The position numbers and the translations under genes are program-made. DNA of 64,000 bases, from NCBI GenBank assembly GCA_023014485.1, contig JAJOZX010012277.1:46568-110567 (forward strand). The letters run 5' to 3'. The notes under the pieces were generated by a model. It was not told the DNA's origin and made no database searches. It saw only the letters and a program-made list of their open reading frames with translations. Below are positions 1-10,380 of this stretch, one piece after another (the stretch's first letter is position 1; every line of letters begins with the position of its first letter). This stretch comes from Bathynomus jamesi. Lineage: Eukaryota; Arthropoda; Malacostraca; Isopoda; Cirolanidae.

Positions 1-164
1 AGACAAAAACAGAAAAAAACAACAAACAAACATTCGAGTACATTTTACGCAGCGTACCGGCACGTTCCGCCAGCGTTCCGTCGTGTTCGTGGGACCCCGC
101 TAGTTTTATCTTTCTGGCAGCGTTCGTGCAGAAGATCCATTTCTGGAGCACCAGGCTTCTACTG

Positions 165-199
<35 letters not shown>

Positions 200-781
200 T
201 AGTAAATGTAACCAACATATATATTTTATATATAAGAACTGTAGTGCCAGGCAAATAGCAAAGATATTTTTAACGCCATCCGTGATCTCATCGTATCGGC
301 TTAATATATTAATAACGATACCACATAAAATAAAATTAGAATAAATACAGTTAACTCAAACAAATTTTCCCTTGTTCTAATATTTGTAATACGAAATAGA
401 TCCAGAAACTATTAACTAAATTAATTTTAATTTAATTTATATAATCTAAGGGGAGGCTAATACACTTCAATCCATTCGTATAGTAACGTGGTAACAATCA
501 TCATGAACAACAAATATTATCATAGCTAATTTATATATAATATATATATATATATATTATATATCAGCCCTTTTCAAAAGACTAGGATGAACGCGAATAC
601 ATGCAATTTATATTTCATAAATTCAAATATTGATATCTTACTACATAGTCATATAGTTCATCCATGTAGTTTTCTGTTATTTACATCGATTTATAATTAT
701 CATCTGGTATGTGAACTAATAATTTTACTGCACATCAAATATTGTTATAAAATTGTGTTTAAAGAAATTTATCTTTAAACG
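1..781. other. AT-rich flank, no gene seen
   Basis: I see no coding region, transposon end or RNA gene here. The first 130 bases are relatively GC-rich with several similar GCGTTCCG/GTTCCG-like words. The rest is AT-rich with short (TA)n runs near 167-195 and 536-560. The small open frames encode only low-complexity or unrecognised peptides. The sequence stops matching the right-arm inverted copy at about 782. Confidence 0.5.
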
Positions 782-914
782 CTAAAGGCAACGTAATTTA
801 AAAATTTAATGATCAACTATTTGTATGTATGTATGTACTGATATTTAGACTCTACATTTCGTGAATCAGCACACGTAAATAAACCGAGATAATATAACTT
901 TCCCATCTATCTAT

Positions 915-918
<4 letters not shown>

Positions 919-965
<47 letters not shown>
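919..965. repeat. (TA)n microsatellite
   Basis: A run of about 22 TA dinucleotides lies immediately upstream of the LINE-A fragment. The corresponding place in the right arm has only a short TA-rich tract, so the array expanded or contracted after the duplication. Confidence 0.9.
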
Positions 966-966
<1 letters not shown>

Positions 967-1850
967 TATGAGGGTATTCTATCCACCAATAACTACAGGC
1001 CTATTGCTAGCGCCTCTTGCTTATCGAAACTACTAGTGAAACTCGTGTTACTACACCACTTAAATGATAACTTATGAACTAAGTGAGTTTGGTATTAAAA
1101 GGTCCCACTCAACTGATCTGAGTATCTATATACATAAGGAAATTATATTTAAATATACTGACACTAATTCAACTATTTATAGCTGTTTTCTAGATATAAG
1201 TAAGGCATATGATAGAATGAATCACAATATTTTATTTGCAAAACTAGAAGGCAGGGAAGTTCCCATGTACATATTAAATTTATAATAACATAATATACAA
1301 TGATGAAGTACAAGAATTTAAGTATTAGGGTCAAACCATCTCCTTGACTGAAAACTCAGATATAAGAAAATCTCGAAGCCTTTGTGTTAAAGCGAATATG
1401 ACTATAAGGAGCTTCCGGTTCTGTACAAGTGAAGCTAAAGAAACTCCCTTACTGCAGTAATATATACGGACGCAACTCTGGTTGGCTTATAAAAAAGATT
1501 CTAGCAGAACCCTAAATTTGCAATCCAAAAGATCTTTTAGACTCCTGCATAAATTACTCCGAAATGTGCGGTTCCGCAGATGCCCACAATGAGCTTCCCT
1601 GAGGTAACAAAACTACAGCCTAATGCAACGAATTAAAAAATCAACCACCCCGATTATCCAAGCTATTAACAATCCTACCGTACGTCTTCTAATCTATGGA
1701 ATTTATGGTATGAAAACGTCTGATTATAGCTTCACACAACTTCGAAAGTACTGTATTATTTCTCACTAATTGTACATATTTCTATCCTTAGTATGTGATT
1801 TGTCATTGTATTATTAATATTTGGCAGTTGGATAATGGTCTGCCAATAAA
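966..1850 (+). mobile_element. LINE-A reverse transcriptase fragment (left arm)
   Basis: This is a decayed non-LTR retrotransposon piece that parallels the better copy at 19012-21100. The readable part (1064-1285) has the RT motif segment FGIKRSHSTDL followed by CFLDISKAYDRMNHNILFAKLE, the A motif around the first catalytic aspartate. Compared with 19847-20995, several hundred bases are then missing, including the YADD motif. The C-terminal part and a 3'UTR ending near CCAATAAACTTATTC follow. It is not functional. The mirrored copy is 13620-14515. Confidence 0.85.
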
Positions 1851-1851
1851 C

Positions 1852-2286
1852 TTATTCATCTTCATTTTTCATACAAAACAGTGAAATAAATAACCAAGTA
1901 TGCCTTAAATTTCGATCTGATACCATACAGTTAAAGAAAACGACTAGCGAGGTTTTCGGTGGTAACTCTGTTATTTGTGTGATTCTTTCCGAATTATCAT
2001 CCCCAGCTGTAAAATACTTGGTCAAGGGACTAACAACTTTAATACAACTACATTTCGCATCGTCGGTAAAGATTAATTTATTTAACCTCGTATCAGCTAT
2101 GCAATAATCAACTCTTACCTCGAAGCAAAGAAACGTACAAGTTATATTTCCAGTCGACCATTGTGACTGTATTTCTGTTGTCAGTTTCTGTACAAACGGC
2201 AATAAAAAGACTTCGTTACAATCACAATATATGTACATAATCAACCATACTCTTTTTACGCATGTACAGTGTTTAACCCTGATCAA
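1852..2286 (-). CDS. Unidentified ORF shared by both duplication arms
   Basis: This is a 144-codon open frame with many cysteines and no motif I recognise. A colinear copy occurs in the right arm at 13201-13545. The two are clearly the same sequence, for example both contain QKLTTEIQSQWSTGNITCTF and KLIFTDDAKCSC, but the right copy ends early after a short divergent tail. It lies between LINE-A and PLE-A, antisense to LINE-A. It could be a fragment of another mobile element, a captured host exon, or a chance frame kept by the recent duplication. No start context or splice sites were established. Confidence 0.3.
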   Translation of the reverse strand: MIRVKHCTCVKRVWLIMYIYCDCNEVFLLPFVQKLTTEIQSQWSTGNITCTFLCFEVRVDYCIADTRLNKLIFTDDAKCSCIKVVSPLTKYFTAGDDNSERITQITELPPKTSLVVFFNCMVSDRNLRHTWLFISLFCMKNEDE

Positions 2287-2439
2287 ACAATTTTTCTAAG
2301 AGATCTTTGAGCAACAACGCAAGACGACTTCTCTCTTTGGGCCAATATTTTAAGTTACCAAACTTTAAGATAAATTACTTTTAAACACTTTTTATCATTT
2401 GAAAAACTGTTTCATAGTTTAAAACGAATCCTAATAGCT

Positions 2440-3371
2440 GACAATACCAAATTTTCTTTTCCCATTAGACCTATCCTTTCGGCCTACATCACCCATAAAC
2501 ACTTTTATAAATTTGAAACTCATAAAGTTTTTCCCCCTAATCAATAGTAAAGATATCGCTTGCCTAAAAGAATCATCCAGGGATGACTCCATCATAATTT
2601 CACGTCGTGACAAAAGCATCATTCTTCTTAACAAATCAGATGATGATAATAAGTTGAATAATGCACTCAACGACTTCGCCAAATTCAAAAAGATTAATGA
2701 CAAGCCTCTAGCACTTTCCCTAAAACTTGAAGATAAAATCAACCGTTTCCTCAAAAATTATATGATCAAAATAAAATTTCGGAGGATGATTACAACCAAA
2801 TACGCTCTACCGTCTCCTCCCCAGACACTCTTTACGGCCTCCCTAAAATACATATACCAAATTTACCCATTAGACCTATCCTTTTTGCCTACATCACCCA
2901 TAATTTCCACCTAGCAAAATTCCTAATTCCCCCCACCCTCACCCTAACCCCTAATGCAGAATGAATATGCCATCCCCAATTCCTACGAATTCGCCAAAGA
3001 AATACTGACGTTGAACAATTCAAACAACCTCCATATGCACAGCTTTGACACAGTATTCCTCTACAACAATGTACCAATTAGAAAAGCCATCGGCATCTGC
3101 ACTAACAATTTATTTTCCACAATCAGAACACAGACCTCAACCTAACGAAACAAGAATTTACCAAACTGCTAACCCTTGCCACTTCAGACACTTACTTCTT
3201 TTCAACTTTAAATTATTATCATAGGACTTTACAAATATTTTGGTATAAAATCTCTTACTATATTTTTACACTTTTTTATTTTTTACTTCTTAGCAATGAT
3301 GATAGAAATCGAATTTCCGAAACGTCTGACTAATAAACATGTACCACCTTCTAGTCCTCCTATTCCTTACT

Positions 3372-3372
<1 letters not shown>
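2440..3372 (+). mobile_element. Penelope-like element fragment PLE-A (left arm)
   Basis: The frame at 2513-2914 contains SIIISRRDKSIILLNKSDDD, which resembles the N-terminal part of Penelope-like reverse transcriptases (the D-K-S/G...VILNK region). Further on, the frame at 2954-3145 has HSFDTVFLYNNVPIRKAI, a degraded match to the FDVxSLFTNVPLxxxI motif. The finger, palm core and GIY-YIG endonuclease are absent, so the copy is internally deleted. The end at about 3290-3365 carries a hammerhead-like core. A longer, interrupted copy lies in the right arm at 10515-13060. Confidence 0.7.
3297..3323 (+). ncRNA. Hammerhead-ribozyme-like core at PLE-A end
   Basis: The segment reads TGATGA, then a hairpin with stem GAAAT (3305-3309) and ATTTC (3313-3317), then C-GAAAC at 3318-3323. 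This is the arrangement CUGANGA - stem II - GAAA of hammerhead ribozymes, except that the first base before TGATGA is A rather than C. Penelope-like elements are known to carry hammerhead motifs. Stems I and III are not established, so self-cleavage is unproven. The right arm carries the reverse complement near 10560-10590. Confidence 0.45.
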
Positions 3373-3404
<32 letters not shown>

Positions 3405-3407
<3 letters not shown>

Positions 3408-4162
3408 GGTGGGCCGTAAGTTTCCATACATAGGAAAAATAAACATTTTGTTATGGACAACCATTTTTATTTATATAATATGCTCTACATGGTTGCCATT
3501 GTTTTGAAAACACATTTCAATACGTGTTCCCCACTGTTGATGAACACGCATTAGCACAGTTGACGTTATGCTTGTAATGGCGTTGGTGATACGTTCCTTT
3601 AGATGATTTATGTCTCGTATCTTTTCCTGATACACCATGGCCTTCAAGTGCCCCCAAAGATAGAAATCAAGGGGGGTGAGATCTGGGGATCTGGGAGGCC
3701 ACTCCACAGGACCACGCCGACCAATCCAAGCATCCGGAAACTGCTGATCCAAATACCGACGCACGTGAAGACCATAATGAGGTGGAGCTCCATCTTGCTG
3801 GAAGTAAACTGGGAAGTTACCTTCCTCGTTTAGCAGGGATGGGAAAATCTCTTCTTGCAACATGTTAAGATACCTTTCGGCATTAAGATTTCCACTGACA
3901 AAAATTGGTCCAATAATTCTGTCACCCCATATCCCGGCCCACACCATCACTTTACCGGCACCTTGCATCTTCGTCGGACTCAGCCAGTTAGGGTTAGCAT
4001 TACTCCAATAACGTATGTTTTGCCGATTAACCTCTCCATTGACGTAAAAATTTGCTTCATCAGTAAACAAGATCTTACGTCAAACGCATATTCTTAGGGT
4101 ATCTGAAACATAAAAACAAACGTTTAATTTTTCCTATGTATGGAAACTTACGGCCCACCCTG
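3405..4162 (-). mobile_element. Deleted mariner-like element with DD41D spacing
   Basis: Inverted repeats starting CAGGGTGGGCCGTAAG lie at 3405 and, reversed, end at 4162. Both are flanked by TA, the Tc1/mariner target duplication. The element is only 758 bp. It sits inside the (TA)n tract of the left arm, and the right arm has an uninterrupted short TA tract at 10495-10514, so insertion followed the duplication. Confidence 0.93.
3471..4070 (-). pseudogene. Mariner transposase, catalytic half only
   Basis: The 199-residue frame starts at the first catalytic block [11 protein letters not shown]. It continues through [12 protein letters not shown] and ends with the [17 protein letters not shown] block and a C-terminal tail. 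Counting from the second aspartate (QQD) to the aspartate of PLDF leaves 41 residues between them, the DD41D spacing. The N-terminal helix-turn-helix DNA-binding domains are missing, because only about 90 bases separate the first block from the inverted repeat. It cannot mobilise itself. The frame has no stops, which suggests a fairly young deletion derivative. Confidence 0.9.
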
Positions 4163-4413
4163 TACATATATATAAGGAATGTTACTATTATTGCTAACAT
4201 TCTATACCCAAGCATGACAAATCTGGCTTTTCTGAGTTTCATTTCTTAACACACCAGAAAATAAATTGGATTGAAACCTAAAATAATTATAGATTATAGG
4301 TATATAAAATCCTCATTATTATTATTACAATATACACGCCGCAAGACATATAGCTTTTGATATCTTCAATAGATGAAAGACTCGTTTCTTGCTAGACAAT
4401 AATTCATCTACTC

Positions 4414-4762
4414 TTCACGACAGATGTTGACACGAAAGGTTTCTATTCACGTGTCCAGAGAGTGGAACAAACATTTTCACAAAATCAGTTGAGAAAATAA
4501 GTAGATGTTAACAAATTTTACCACACAAACACATTTCCGCATATTTCGTTAGTTATTCAGCTATCAATAGCCTTCGATTCTATAGGTAAGGCATCTTTCT
4601 GGGTTTCTGGCCACTGTACAATGTTTGAGCCTAAGGCTATGATTGGATTACAGTCCTTCAAAAAGATTCTTCATAATTTTGAAGTTGTATAAAATAGGTC
4701 AACCCACTAATTAAATTAGTAAGGGCTCAGTTTAGAGTTAAAGTTTTATCTTGTGAATATAA
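4414..4762. other. Spacer between arms, left part
   Basis: Unique sequence follows the left arm and precedes the first CACTG element. I see no coding frame, transposon end or repeat. Together with 7202-7460 it forms the non-palindromic spacer of the inverted duplication. Confidence 0.5.
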
Positions 4763-7201
4763 CACTGAACAACAAAATTTAAGTTTCAAAAATATACATG
4801 AACCATTTTATGTCATATTTATGAAATCGAACACGCTGATTACGAAAATGAAAACCCTTTTTGCGTATCACATCTCAGTTTTGTGTAAAATATATATACA
4901 TAATATTCAGTTAATTTAATGCTGTTCTATTTTTTTGCATCATGAAATCGAGATCTAACTATGCATTAATGATAAAAACCACATACAAAACACTACATTA
5001 ACGCAACAATTTACCATACATTTACCATTTAGACAAAATACAAACATTTACCTTAAAAATGTTTTGCCTGGCTCTGACGTTTGTAGGATTTAGCTGAGTG
5101 ATCCCGTTGCAACATCCAGCAGAAATCGGCAAGCATGGTAGGACTCCATTTGCCTTTATATCGCTTTTCCATGGTTGCGACATCTTGGTGAAACCGTTCA
5201 CCATGCTCATCACTCACAGCAGAAAGATTGCCAGGAAAGAATGATAAATGCGAATGAAGAAAATGCATTTTAAGTGACATATTGCAGCTAAGCCGTTGGT
5301 AGTTCTGTAGGAGCTCTTCCACCAGTGCCTTGTAATTGACGTCCCTGTGTTTGCCAAGGAAACCAATGCAGATTTTCTTAAAACAATGCCAAGTTGCCAG
5401 TTCTACCTCATTCATTGTCATTTCAAAATCATTGTCAAGTAAGAGCTGGCGAATCTGTGGACCTACAAACACATCTTCTTTAATCTTTGCCTCACTCAGT
5501 TTGGGGAACTTTCCAAGCAGGTATTTGAATGAAGGAAGATTCTTGTCCATTGCCTTTACTAGTTGTTTGATGAGGCCAAGTTTAATGTGCAGTGGTGGTA
5601 ACAGAACCTTGTCCTTTTCAATCAGTGGGTGATGTGCTATATTGCTTGTACCTGGATTAACTGAGACACGAGGTGGCCAAACTTTTCTGGTGTAGTGCTG
5701 TTTTCGGGCCCGGCTGTCCCACATACATAAAAGTGCAATAACCTTTAAGTCTGCACAGATGGACCAACCATGCTCAGAATATTTGATGCAATTTAGAATA
5801 AAACGAAGGTTATCATAAGTCTCTTTCAAGATAACAGAATGAGCAACTGGTACAGACGGTAAAACATTCCCATTGTGCAGCAACACTGCCTCCACACTGT
5901 ATGTTGATGCATCAATAAAAAGCCTCCAATCTCCCGGATCATATTGCACTTCTAGAGTATTGAATAGCCCATAAATGTCATTGCAAAAACAGAGATTGTC
6001 CTGCATGGAAAAAAAAGTTGCTAAAGGCTCGGTACGCTTGCGATAAACTGTAATTTTCGTGTCCTTTTCCAACAAATTCCATTGTTTCAGACGCGAAGCC
6101 AGCAGTTCACTTTGACTTTTGGTAAGAATTAAATCACGTATTAAGTCATTCAAGTCATTTTGCGTGATATAATGTGGTTCACTATTATCTTCAGTATCAG
6201 GTTGAAACTCTGTACTTGTTGCACTAGAGCTATCACCACTCATGTCGGTATCACTGTCAGGTAATGCAGCTGGTGGTTTGGGTACTGAAATTTCAGTTGA
6301 GTGAGGTACAGGGCGGATGGCGGAGGGAAGGTTAGGATATGAAATAGATCCTTTAGTTTTGTTATTAAAGCCCTTAATATCAGTCAAACAAAAATAACAG
6401 TCACTGAAATGATCACGTTGCTCCCGCCAGATCATTGGAACACCAAAAGTTAAACCGGGTCCAGATCCATTGAACCACAGAGAGAGAGCACTGGCACACT
6501 TCACACAACAAATATGGGGAGCCCAAGACTTATCTTGGTCTCCAACTTTACAACCAAAATATAGTTCATATAGTTTCCTGACACGGGCTGTAATACTTCG
6601 TTGATATTTTTTGAAAGTGAATTCACCACAGATGTAGCAGAAGGAATCTGCACGATTTTTACATACTCGTGATATTATGTAACAAGGCTTAGTTTTACCT
6701 AGAAAATGAAATAAATGATTGTTTACAATGAGACATATATTTCAATATTAATATTAACGTTAAATAAACATTAATATTAATCACTTGACACAAAATATAT
6801 AATATTAGATATCACAAATGCGCACACAACGACACCCATTAGGCAACACGTGTTTACTGACGCATCATTCACTCCTGCGGTGCTAATATGGGGCAGAGAG
6901 GGAGGGGGTGGGGGTGGAGAGAGTGGATGGAATGACTCACTCATGATAAAATCTTGTAAATTTGAGTCCTGTGATGAGTTCGGAAAGAGGATAGCAAGTA
7001 CCAAAATGCCTTATATTCAGAGCAAAAGATCCTATAAGCATGCATTTTTGTAATTTAACTAGTAAATATTTGACCCTGAAAATACAAATTATGTGATGTA
7101 ATACAGCAAAATGGATATTCATTTTTTAATAAGCACTCTATGAAATGTATCATATAAAAATAGTTATTGTTACTTCGTATATTTTTCATTGTTGTTCAGT
7201 G
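4763..7201 (-). mobile_element. CACTG-terminated element, copy 1
   Basis: The ends are CACTGAACAACAA (from 4763) and its reverse complement (to 7201). The flanks both read TATAA, which includes the TAA seen as target duplication for copies 2 and 3, although directly after the right end the first three bases are TAT. A subterminal block GCTGATTACGAAAATGA lies near 4845, similar to blocks near the ends of copies 2 and 3. The single long coding region runs on the minus strand. A (G)-rich patch at 6894-6928 lies upstream of the coding part. Confidence 0.85.
5053..6699 (-). pseudogene. Cysteine-rich protein of CACTG element, copy 1
   Basis: The frame is open from a good splice acceptor (ttttctag, just above 6699) to the stop at 5053, about 550 residues. 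In order it has a zinc-binding-like region FCYICGEF...HICCVKC, the block FGVPMIWREQRDHFSDCYFC, an acidic serine-rich linker with NDLIRDLILTKSQSELLASRL, the block LFIDASTYSVEAVLL, CADLKVIALL, LPPLHIKLGLIKQ, and MHFLHSHL followed by DEHGERFHQDV. Relative to copy 2 it lacks about 14 residues after KVIA (near 5728), removing a YPCFLC-like motif. The expected first ATG (aligned with copy 2) reads ATA. I know this family as repeated uncharacterised genes in arthropods. Mobile-element identity is inferred from the terminal repeats. Confidence 0.75.
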
Positions 7202-7460
7202 TATAATTTACGCATAGCCTTTTGTTTAGATTAATGTATCTAGAGTTGGTTTAGATACTAATTATTGAATAGGGCCAGTAGCTTTAGATCATGCTGGCCT
7301 AAAAACTTTACTTAGACTGTATAATCTATTTGTAATAAGATAAAACTAATTTTTCCATACACACGGGTATGAGGTCTAACATTTCTTAAGCCTATCAAAG
7401 GTTGTAAATCCCCTTCAGCAGGCTTGGATTGCGACGTCTATGTAACCTGCCCTAGGTCAC
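7202..7460. other. Spacer between arms, right part
   Basis: No gene or element is recognised between the end of copy 1 and the start of the right arm (about 7461, cgagtagatgaattattg). Confidence 0.5.
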
Positions 7461-7587
7461 GAGTAGATGAATTATTGTCTAGCAAGAAACGAGTCTTTCA
7501 TCTATTGAAGATATCAAAAGCTATATGTCTTGCGGCATGTATATTGTAATAATAATAATGAGAATTTTTTATACCTATAATCTATAA

Positions 7588-10380
7588 CACTGGTATGCAT
7601 CAATTTTGCTGTCAAGGGTTTTGTAAGTGATTCTTATAGAGTTTTTCCTGCTGATTTCGAATCTGCAATCCGTTTTTCTCAATCAGCTCAGGTTATCCGG
7701 CTATGGCCTCATAAGTAAAATAGAATTTTTCGTGATTTTGTCAAAGCGGAATTGGAACAGTAACATCTATCATCACTTGTTTCATTTGTATAATATCTTT
7801 TTTTACTTTTCAGGCATATAGATAAAATATTTCATAATGAATAGAGCGTGTAAAAATGATCCCAATAGATTCTGCTACATATGTGGGACGGTTACCATGC
7901 CAAATAACCAGTCCCAAATCACTAAATTTGTGAAGACAATGTATAGAGCATACTTTGGAATTAAGCTAGGGGACCAGGACAAAAATTTCGCCCCTCATAT
8001 GTGCTGCAAGACGTGCATTGAAAATTTGAGAAGATGGAGCAAAGGCAGAGCGAAATCTTTGCCTTTTGGAATTCCCATGATTTGGAGAGAAGGAAAGGAT
8101 CACGTGACAGATTGCTATTTCTGCATGACAAACCTCCAAGGTGGGCTTATAAATTTATTTTTCTTAAATATTTTGAAATCCTCGTATGAAACTTGACATA
8201 ATATTCACCATAATGTAATATTCACCATATATAGCATAATATTCACCATAATGGTAATCATACATTTACATATACGTATTGTTATAGAAAATACATTTAC
8301 ACATACATATTGTTATACAAGTTACATTTACATATACAATGATTGTATATTTTCTTTCTTTTTCATTCATATTGTCCCCGAAGGGACAATATGAAAGAAA
8401 AAGAAAGAAAATATACAGACTCCATCGACCTATTTCATATCTTACAGACCGCAGCCTTCCCTCACGAGCCGCCACTGTCTGAATGCTTCTTCTATTTCAT
8501 ATGCAAGTTTTATATCCATGTTTCTGTGTTTCTATTTTCAGGAGTTAACAAGAAGAATAAACACATTGTTGTATACCCTGACATTCCTTCTGCTATGAGA
8601 TCGGTACCCCATGGTCCTGGAATTCCAATACCCGACCCACCTCAAACCCTGGACTTCGATGATTCTGATGATGAATCAATGACCAATGCCAATGACCAGT
8701 CCCAGTCGTATATACCTCAAAATACCGCTTCAAATGAGCCGAGGCCTCTCAACCAGGCCAAACTTAATGATCTTATCAGGGATTTAGGACTTTCCAAATT
8801 AACTGCCGAGATCTTGGGCTCACGACTTCGAGAGGACAACTTGCTGGCTCCGGAACAACATTCTCCTGGTATAGGAAACGAGAAGAAGAATTCCGCAAGT
8901 TTTTTGCAGTGCACGAAAATACCTCTTCCTTAGTGTACTGCTGCAATGTTGAGGGGCTAATCGAATCCTTGGGCCTGCCATATAACGCATCAGAATGGAG
9001 GCTATTTATAGACTCGTCTAAACGAAGTTTGAAAGCAGTACTTCTGAACATTGGGAATAGGGTTGCATCAGTCCCTGTAGCACATTCCGTACAACTTACT
9101 GAGAGCTACGATAACATGAAAATTTTACTGGATGCTCTCGTATACGACCAACATAACTGGAGGATCTGTGGAGATTTGAAGGTAATACTAATATCATAAG
9201 TAAACTATTGCTATTGACTATGTTGTTTTTCCAAAGGTTATTTGAGAGCGTATAAGAACACTTAACTTCCCCACAGTAGTGATACAGTCCAATGCATAGA
9301 TTTTTTTATCTGATAGAACAAATTCTCTAAATTCTTTAAATATTTTCATTTTTTTTCAGATTGTGGCATTTGCATTGGGAATGCAAGGGGGATACACGAA
9401 ATACCCATGTTTCCTCTGCAAATGGGATAGCCGAGCGGATGAGAAGCACTATGCACAGCGTGAATGGGCATCCAGAGAATTTTGAACCTGGGTCGCATAA
9501 TGTCGTTTCAGTGCCCCTTGTACCACCAACAAAAATTTTGCTCCCACCACTTCATATTAAGCTGGGCTTGATGAAAAATTTCATCAAATCAATGAATAAG
9601 GAGGGTTCAGCATTCCGATATCTCGAGAGTAAATTTCCTCATATATCTGATGCTAAACTAAATGCTGGGGTTTTTGATGGTCCTCGAATTCGAACTTTGA
9701 TCAAGGATACTCAGTTCGAAAACGCAATGACTCCAACTGAGAAGAATGCCTGGCAGGCATTCAAATCAGTTGTCACTGATTTTCTTGGCAAGCGTAGAAG
9801 TCCAGAATACGAGTCCGTTGTCGAAAACTTGATGGAAGCTTTCAAAGCTCATGGGTCGCGCATGTCCATAAAAATGCACTTTTTGTGGTCCCACTTGGAC
9901 TATTTTCCTGAAAATTGCGGGGATTATAGTGAGGAACATTGTGAACGATTTCACCAAGATATCAAAATAATGGAAGAGAGGTACCAGGGAAACTGGGATA
10001 TCAATATGCTGGCGGACTATTGCTGGTGTTTGAAGCGAGACGTGCCCGAATAAAAACACAGACAGAAAGCCAAAAAAACTTCATTCCTTCCTCAATAAAC
10101 TTTTTTCCATATTCATTGTATGAATAAAAGTATTTATTCACACAATGTTTTCATTTTTCACGAGTGTTCTTATAATATTACTCGTATCTACAGTGTTTAA
10201 GCTAAAAAAATCAATAAATTTTGGGATAAAATTGGACTTATAATAAATGGCCAATAGAGAAAAAACCTGACCTGATTGAGGAAAACCAATGTCATTTTCG
10301 AATTCAGCATGGTCGAATTATATAATATGAGTTGAAAAAACCCTCACAGCAGACAAAACAATTTCATATGCATACCAGTG
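7588..10380 (+). mobile_element. CACTG-terminated element, copy 2 (longest)
   Basis: Termini are CACTGGTATGCAT (7588) and ATGCATACCAGTG (to 10380), flanked by TAA on both sides (7585-7587 and 10381-10383). The left arm of the duplication contains the pre-insertion site: around 4287 the reverse complement reads atctaTAAttatttt, exactly the two flanks fused with one TAA. This defines a 2793-bp element and a 3-bp target duplication. CACTG/CACTA ends with short duplications resemble the CMC (EnSpm/CACTA) group, while TAA also fits PIF/Harbinger. The protein matches neither clearly by eye. Confidence 0.93.
7837..10053 (+). pseudogene. Cysteine-rich putative transposase, copy 2, three exons
   Basis: Exons are 7837-8140, 8542-9181 and 9360-10053, with GT-AG borders (CAAG/gtgggc, ttttcag/gag, GAAG/gtaata, tttcag/att) and compatible phases. 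It begins MNRACKNDPNRFCYICGT. The order is CxxC region, HMCCKTC, FGIPMIWREGKDHVTDCYFC, acidic linker, LFIDSSKRSLKAVLL, ICGDLKVIVAF, a YPCFLCKWDSRAD motif, LPPLHIKLGLMKN, KMHFLWSHLDYF and EEHCERFHQDIK. Possible acidic catalytic residues are the D of LFID, the D of GDLKV and the E of CERFHQD; this is a guess from an RNase-H-like order. Two single-base frameshifts, near 8865 and 9476, disable it. It ends about 330 bp before the terminal repeat. Confidence 0.8.

Larger units (their letters stand above)
782..4413. repeat. Left arm of a large inverted duplication
   Basis: This block reappears in reverse complement at 7461-14658. Recognisable anchors are the outer boundary (ctaaaggcaacg against cgttgcctttag), the LINE-A fragment, the unidentified ORF, PLE-A, and the inner boundary (tagatgaaagactcg against cgagtctttcatcta). 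The left arm carries a private mariner insertion at 3405-4162. It lacks the 7588-10380 and 11287-12922 insertions found in the right arm, so it preserves their empty target sites near 4287 and 2564. Confidence 0.85.

Noticed and set aside
6894..6930. G-quadruplex promoter of CACTG copy 1
   Set aside because: The G-rich patch (gagggggtgggggtgg) is short and a regulatory role is unsupported; noted only in the element entry.
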